DNA of 22,435 bases from Pelargonium nanum. Taxonomy: Eukaryota > Streptophyta > Magnoliopsida > Geraniales > Geraniaceae. A program made the translations under genes and the position numbers. The DNA lies in NCBI GenBank assembly GCA_036897485.1, contig JAYMTF010001581.1:1-22435 (forward strand). Direction: 5' to 3'. Each line of letters begins with the position of its first letter. Within the stretch, counting starts at the first letter, position 1. The notes under the pieces are model-generated. The model searched no databases. It saw nothing but the letters and a program-made list of their open reading frames with translations, and was not told the DNA's origin. Shown here piece after piece: positions 18,626 to 22,435 of the stretch.

Positions 18626-20141
18626 TTGATGGTGATGCGGAGTTTGTGTATCAGGTAATCAAAGGATGATGTATAGTTTATCTGAGTCAATTGCCACACA
18701 CCTAAATCAGTGTTTGTGTTTAAGGATATTAGTAAAAATGGCCTTTTGAAGTTGGTAGTTTGTTTGTGATAATATTTCAAGTTTGAGTGAGTGCGAACAA
18801 CTTTTGATGTGTGTTAACGCACATGAAATTCACTTGCTAGTTGTACATAGCTGGTTGTTTTCCAATTGTTATGTTAAACTTACAGAATGTTCTATGTCAG
18901 GCTGGACCTTATTCATCATCTTCTTTGTAGTTAGTTTTGTTGCCTTTCTTTTGTAATGTTAATTGCCCAAGAATTCTTTAACATACTTCATTTCTGTCTT
19001 AGTTTAAGAACGTTGAAGTGAGAAACTTCTATGGCTTCAAAATGACTGGCTCATGATATTTCCTCTTCCTTATAGCCTATCAAATACCGACGTTTTAGTT
19101 TGTGCCAAAATGATAGCATGATCTGACTGTAGGTGGAATTTAGATTTTGACCTTATTGGATGCTTTGAAAACATATTATGTGTTGGTCTTTCTCTGGTTG
19201 CCATATGAGGTGCATTTGTTCTGCCCAATTATATGTATTTTGTAATATAAAGTAGGTCATAAATAAACCAGTTAGAGCATCAAATATATCTTCTCTGTAC
19301 ATAAAAGTAATCTTAGCGTATGTTGACTCTTGAGTAGTGTTTAAGGGGTTTTGATGCACCGGTGTGTATAGCAATTATTAGGTAGCTGAGTAGTTTCATT
19401 GGAAGATCCCTGATCCCCCATTTCATTTTAGGAGTCTATGATTAGGAACTTGAATCGTTAGATAAGATTCGATACTATTTATGCATTTGAAGGCAATAGA
19501 TTTGGCTGTGACAAATTATTTTGGATTGTTGGAAGTTGTTAGAAAACGATGAGGGTGAAGTTGCACTGTTGGTTCTGGTGAGTGTTTGTTTCATGGATGG
19601 AAGGACCTTTGTTATTGGGTAGCTGCTCAAGGGAAGATTCTTAATAGTAATTAACATCACAAAGATATTAAGTTGGTGCTGTATGTTTAAGATCTAAGAA
19701 CAGTGGATGGAGCAGGAGGTTCTGGCAATCATTAGAGGAAAAGGTTAGCAGTGCTGTTGAGTGTTATCTGGAGTATTAGGAAATAGGGAGATTAGAGGTG
19801 AAGTTGGCTCTTTTGAGCACTCATCAAAGCTGAACTGGGGGACACATTTTGGACAAGCCCTCCCCCATCACTTAATATTTGTTCTTTTCTCTCAATTTTG
19901 GATTATCTTAATCATTTATAATCTTGTAGATAGAAAAATAAATGAATGCCCAACCTAAGCCTAGGGTTTTTAACATAAGATGTGGTCCCTAGCAGAGATA
20001 CAGAGTTGAGAACTTAGACTTGTGAGTGAATTTCTCTAATTGAGGCAAGCGCAGGGCATCACAACTTATGATTTTGGTTCTACCTTTCTTTTCATATTTC
20101 AAAATCTGGTTTTAATTATACTGGTAAAATATTGAACTTTT
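18626..20141. other. Hyccin 3' UTR and intergenic DNA
   Basis: The first few hundred bases are the likely hyccin 3' untranslated region (T-rich, no further frame). Beyond about 19000 I see no gene. The stretch 19440-19860 is less AT-rich (TGGATGGAGCAGGAGGTTCTGG and nearby) and may be an old repeat or transcribed DNA; its frames are short and I recognise none of them. Confidence 0.45.
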
Positions 20142-20260
20142 CCCAAACCCAAAATGGTCTCTTAAGTCTCGTGTTTGGACCCAATATGGTCTCTGAACAT
20201 TTATTTAGTCCCAAATAGTCCGTGAAATTTCAAATATGAACTTAAAATAGTCCCTCACTC
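20142..20260. repeat. Probable transposon-end remnant with repeated 'AAATGGTC/AAATAGTCC' phrases
   Basis: Within 120 bp the phrase (A)AAT(A/G)GTC(C/T) recurs: CAAAATGGTCTC, CAATATGGTCTC, CAAATAGTCCGTG, AAAATAGTCCCTC. Such phrases, with TTCAAATATGAACTTA between them, are common at the ends of repeated elements in dicot genomes. I cannot define both ends or a class. Confidence 0.35.
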
Positions 20261-20383
20261 GATGAAGACCTGTCTTCCAAGTTGATTTGGAGCATCCCGA
20301 ACTGGTTCTCAACTCCACTAGCATGTCTGCAGTAACTTGTAAGCATAATTAGTGTTATTGAATATTGGTCTTCATCATTCAAT

Positions 20384-20447
20384 TGGGCTTGGCCCATCTC
20401 ATTTGTAATTGTCTCTTCTTGGGCTCCCTGTTGTAGCCCAGTGGGCA
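20384..20447. promoter_or_regulatory. Cluster of TGGGC(C/T/A) site II-like motifs
   Basis: Five TGGGC-type hexamers in 64 bp: TGGGCT (20384), GGCCCA (20391), TGGGCT (20420), AGCCCA (20435) and TGGGCA (20442). Site II motifs (TGGGCC/T) are TCP-factor targets in promoters of growth and housekeeping genes. No gene start is evident on either side within a kilobase, so the role is unexplained. Confidence 0.3.
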
Positions 20448-21457
20448 TTTGTTCATATTATATTATTATATAATAAATATCCCTTGCCTAGTAAAATATA
20501 ATTTGTAAGAGCATATCTGAAATTGAAATATTAAATTGACCGGAAGATGATCAAATTCGGGAGTACAAGTTGATGAAGGCAACGGCATCCAATCACAGAC
20601 CGACACCTTGTTAAGTAGTAATTTCTTCGGAAATTATTTTCATGTATAAATTTATCACAACCGAAAACTATTTGAAGTGTCCATCTTATTCTTTATATTA
20701 TTCATATATTACTTGTGTTGAGATTTTCACTTCATTTTTATACTGACATGTAAGTTTCTATTTAAAAGTGTGTTATCTTTTGTGCATGGATAAAGATTCG
20801 ACTAAGAATCTAAAACAATCATCATCTATTGAAATTAACTATATTTATGACAATTCCACGGCACGTGGTAAAGATGACACTACATATAATGTGCTAATTT
20901 GACCGAATCAAACACACGCATCAAGACGGATTTTAGAGAATTTTTGAGCCATATGGATATTTTAGGGGAGAGAGAAGTGAAGTAATTTTGGAGAAAATGA
21001 AATTTGGATCCTCGTGTACTTCTTGAAAGGTGATTTTTCAGGCCAACCAGTCTTATTTATTATTTTAAATTTCATCCATAGAAATTTAGCAATCATCCAA
21101 CTCATGAGTTCTTTGTTTTGAATTTATCCAAAAATGATAATAATTCAACAATGATTGAAGGCATTTAAAGTCAAGAATTCCATTCATGTACTACATAACA
21201 TGTAAAAACTCCTCAAAACAAAAATTTATTAAGTTCTTATCTCATTATACTACTATTTAATAGCAGCACATTACAATAATAATAAAGAAGACAAACCCTA
21301 TACAGTTTGTCTATAATTGAGTTTTCAGGAGACCAATTCCCTTACAGGTCTACAAAACTAATCCGGCAATCCTAATCTTAATTAGGAGTACAAAATTTTC
21401 TTAATCCATTTCTTTCTTCATTTATTATACTATATTTTGACTTAAACAATTACTTAA
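20448..21457. other. AT-rich intergenic DNA and peroxidase 3' UTR
   Basis: No gene recognised. The last few hundred bases before 21458 would be the 3' untranslated region of the minus-strand peroxidase gene. A 13-codon frame near 20572 (MKATASNHRPTPC) resembles no peptide hormone family I can name. Confidence 0.45.

Positions 21458-22435
<978 letters not shown>

Noticed and set aside
20242..20448. 68-codon minus-strand frame
   Set aside because: It overlaps the repeat remnant and motif cluster and resembles no family I know.

Overview
The window is nuclear DNA from a flowering plant, most likely a eudicot. The support is intron-rich genes with GT-AG borders, AT-rich intergenic DNA, plastid-targeted photosystem and lipid-synthesis proteins, a class III peroxidase and a xylogen-type lipid transfer protein. 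I could not place the genus. All gene models were spliced by eye and the reading frame closes across every junction given; no alignment or expression data were used.

Layout. Bases 2-772 are a transposon-like element with long inverted ends. 1199-2596 (minus) is a three-exon GPI-anchored lipid transfer protein with a 27-nt exon. 2.8-6.3 kb is AT-rich, with a decayed LINE ribonuclease H end (3910-4104) and one short candidate peptide ORF (5539-5625). 6333-11209 (minus) is a nine-exon plastid-type PP2C phosphatase (PP2C62/BIPP2C1 group) whose second exon holds 11 degenerate acidic repeats. 12928-13801 (plus) is LHCB6 (CP24). 14091-16975 (minus) is plastid FabZ, with a MITE-like element and a possible copia relic in its long third intron. 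17378-18625 (plus) is an intronless hyccin gene, divergent from FabZ over about 400 bp. 18.6-21.4 kb has no recognisable gene. 21458-22435 (minus) is the 3' part of a class III peroxidase cut by the window end and carrying an apparent 2-nt frameshift.

The genes do not form one pathway. Three encode plastid proteins: LHCB6 in photosystem II antenna, FabZ in fatty-acid elongation, and a phosphatase with a transit-like N terminus. Hyccin serves plasma-membrane phosphatidylinositol 4-kinase, and the lipid transfer protein and peroxidase are secreted. Gene order is informative: in Arabidopsis the XYP1, hyccin and peroxidase 69-71 genes are neighbours on chromosome 5, and here the same three families occur in the same order with three other genes between the first two.

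I found no convincing undescribed multi-gene system. The best leads are the PP2C acidic repeat expansion, the peroxidase frameshift, the conserved-neighbour pattern, the short peptide ORF and the shared FabZ/hyccin promoter.
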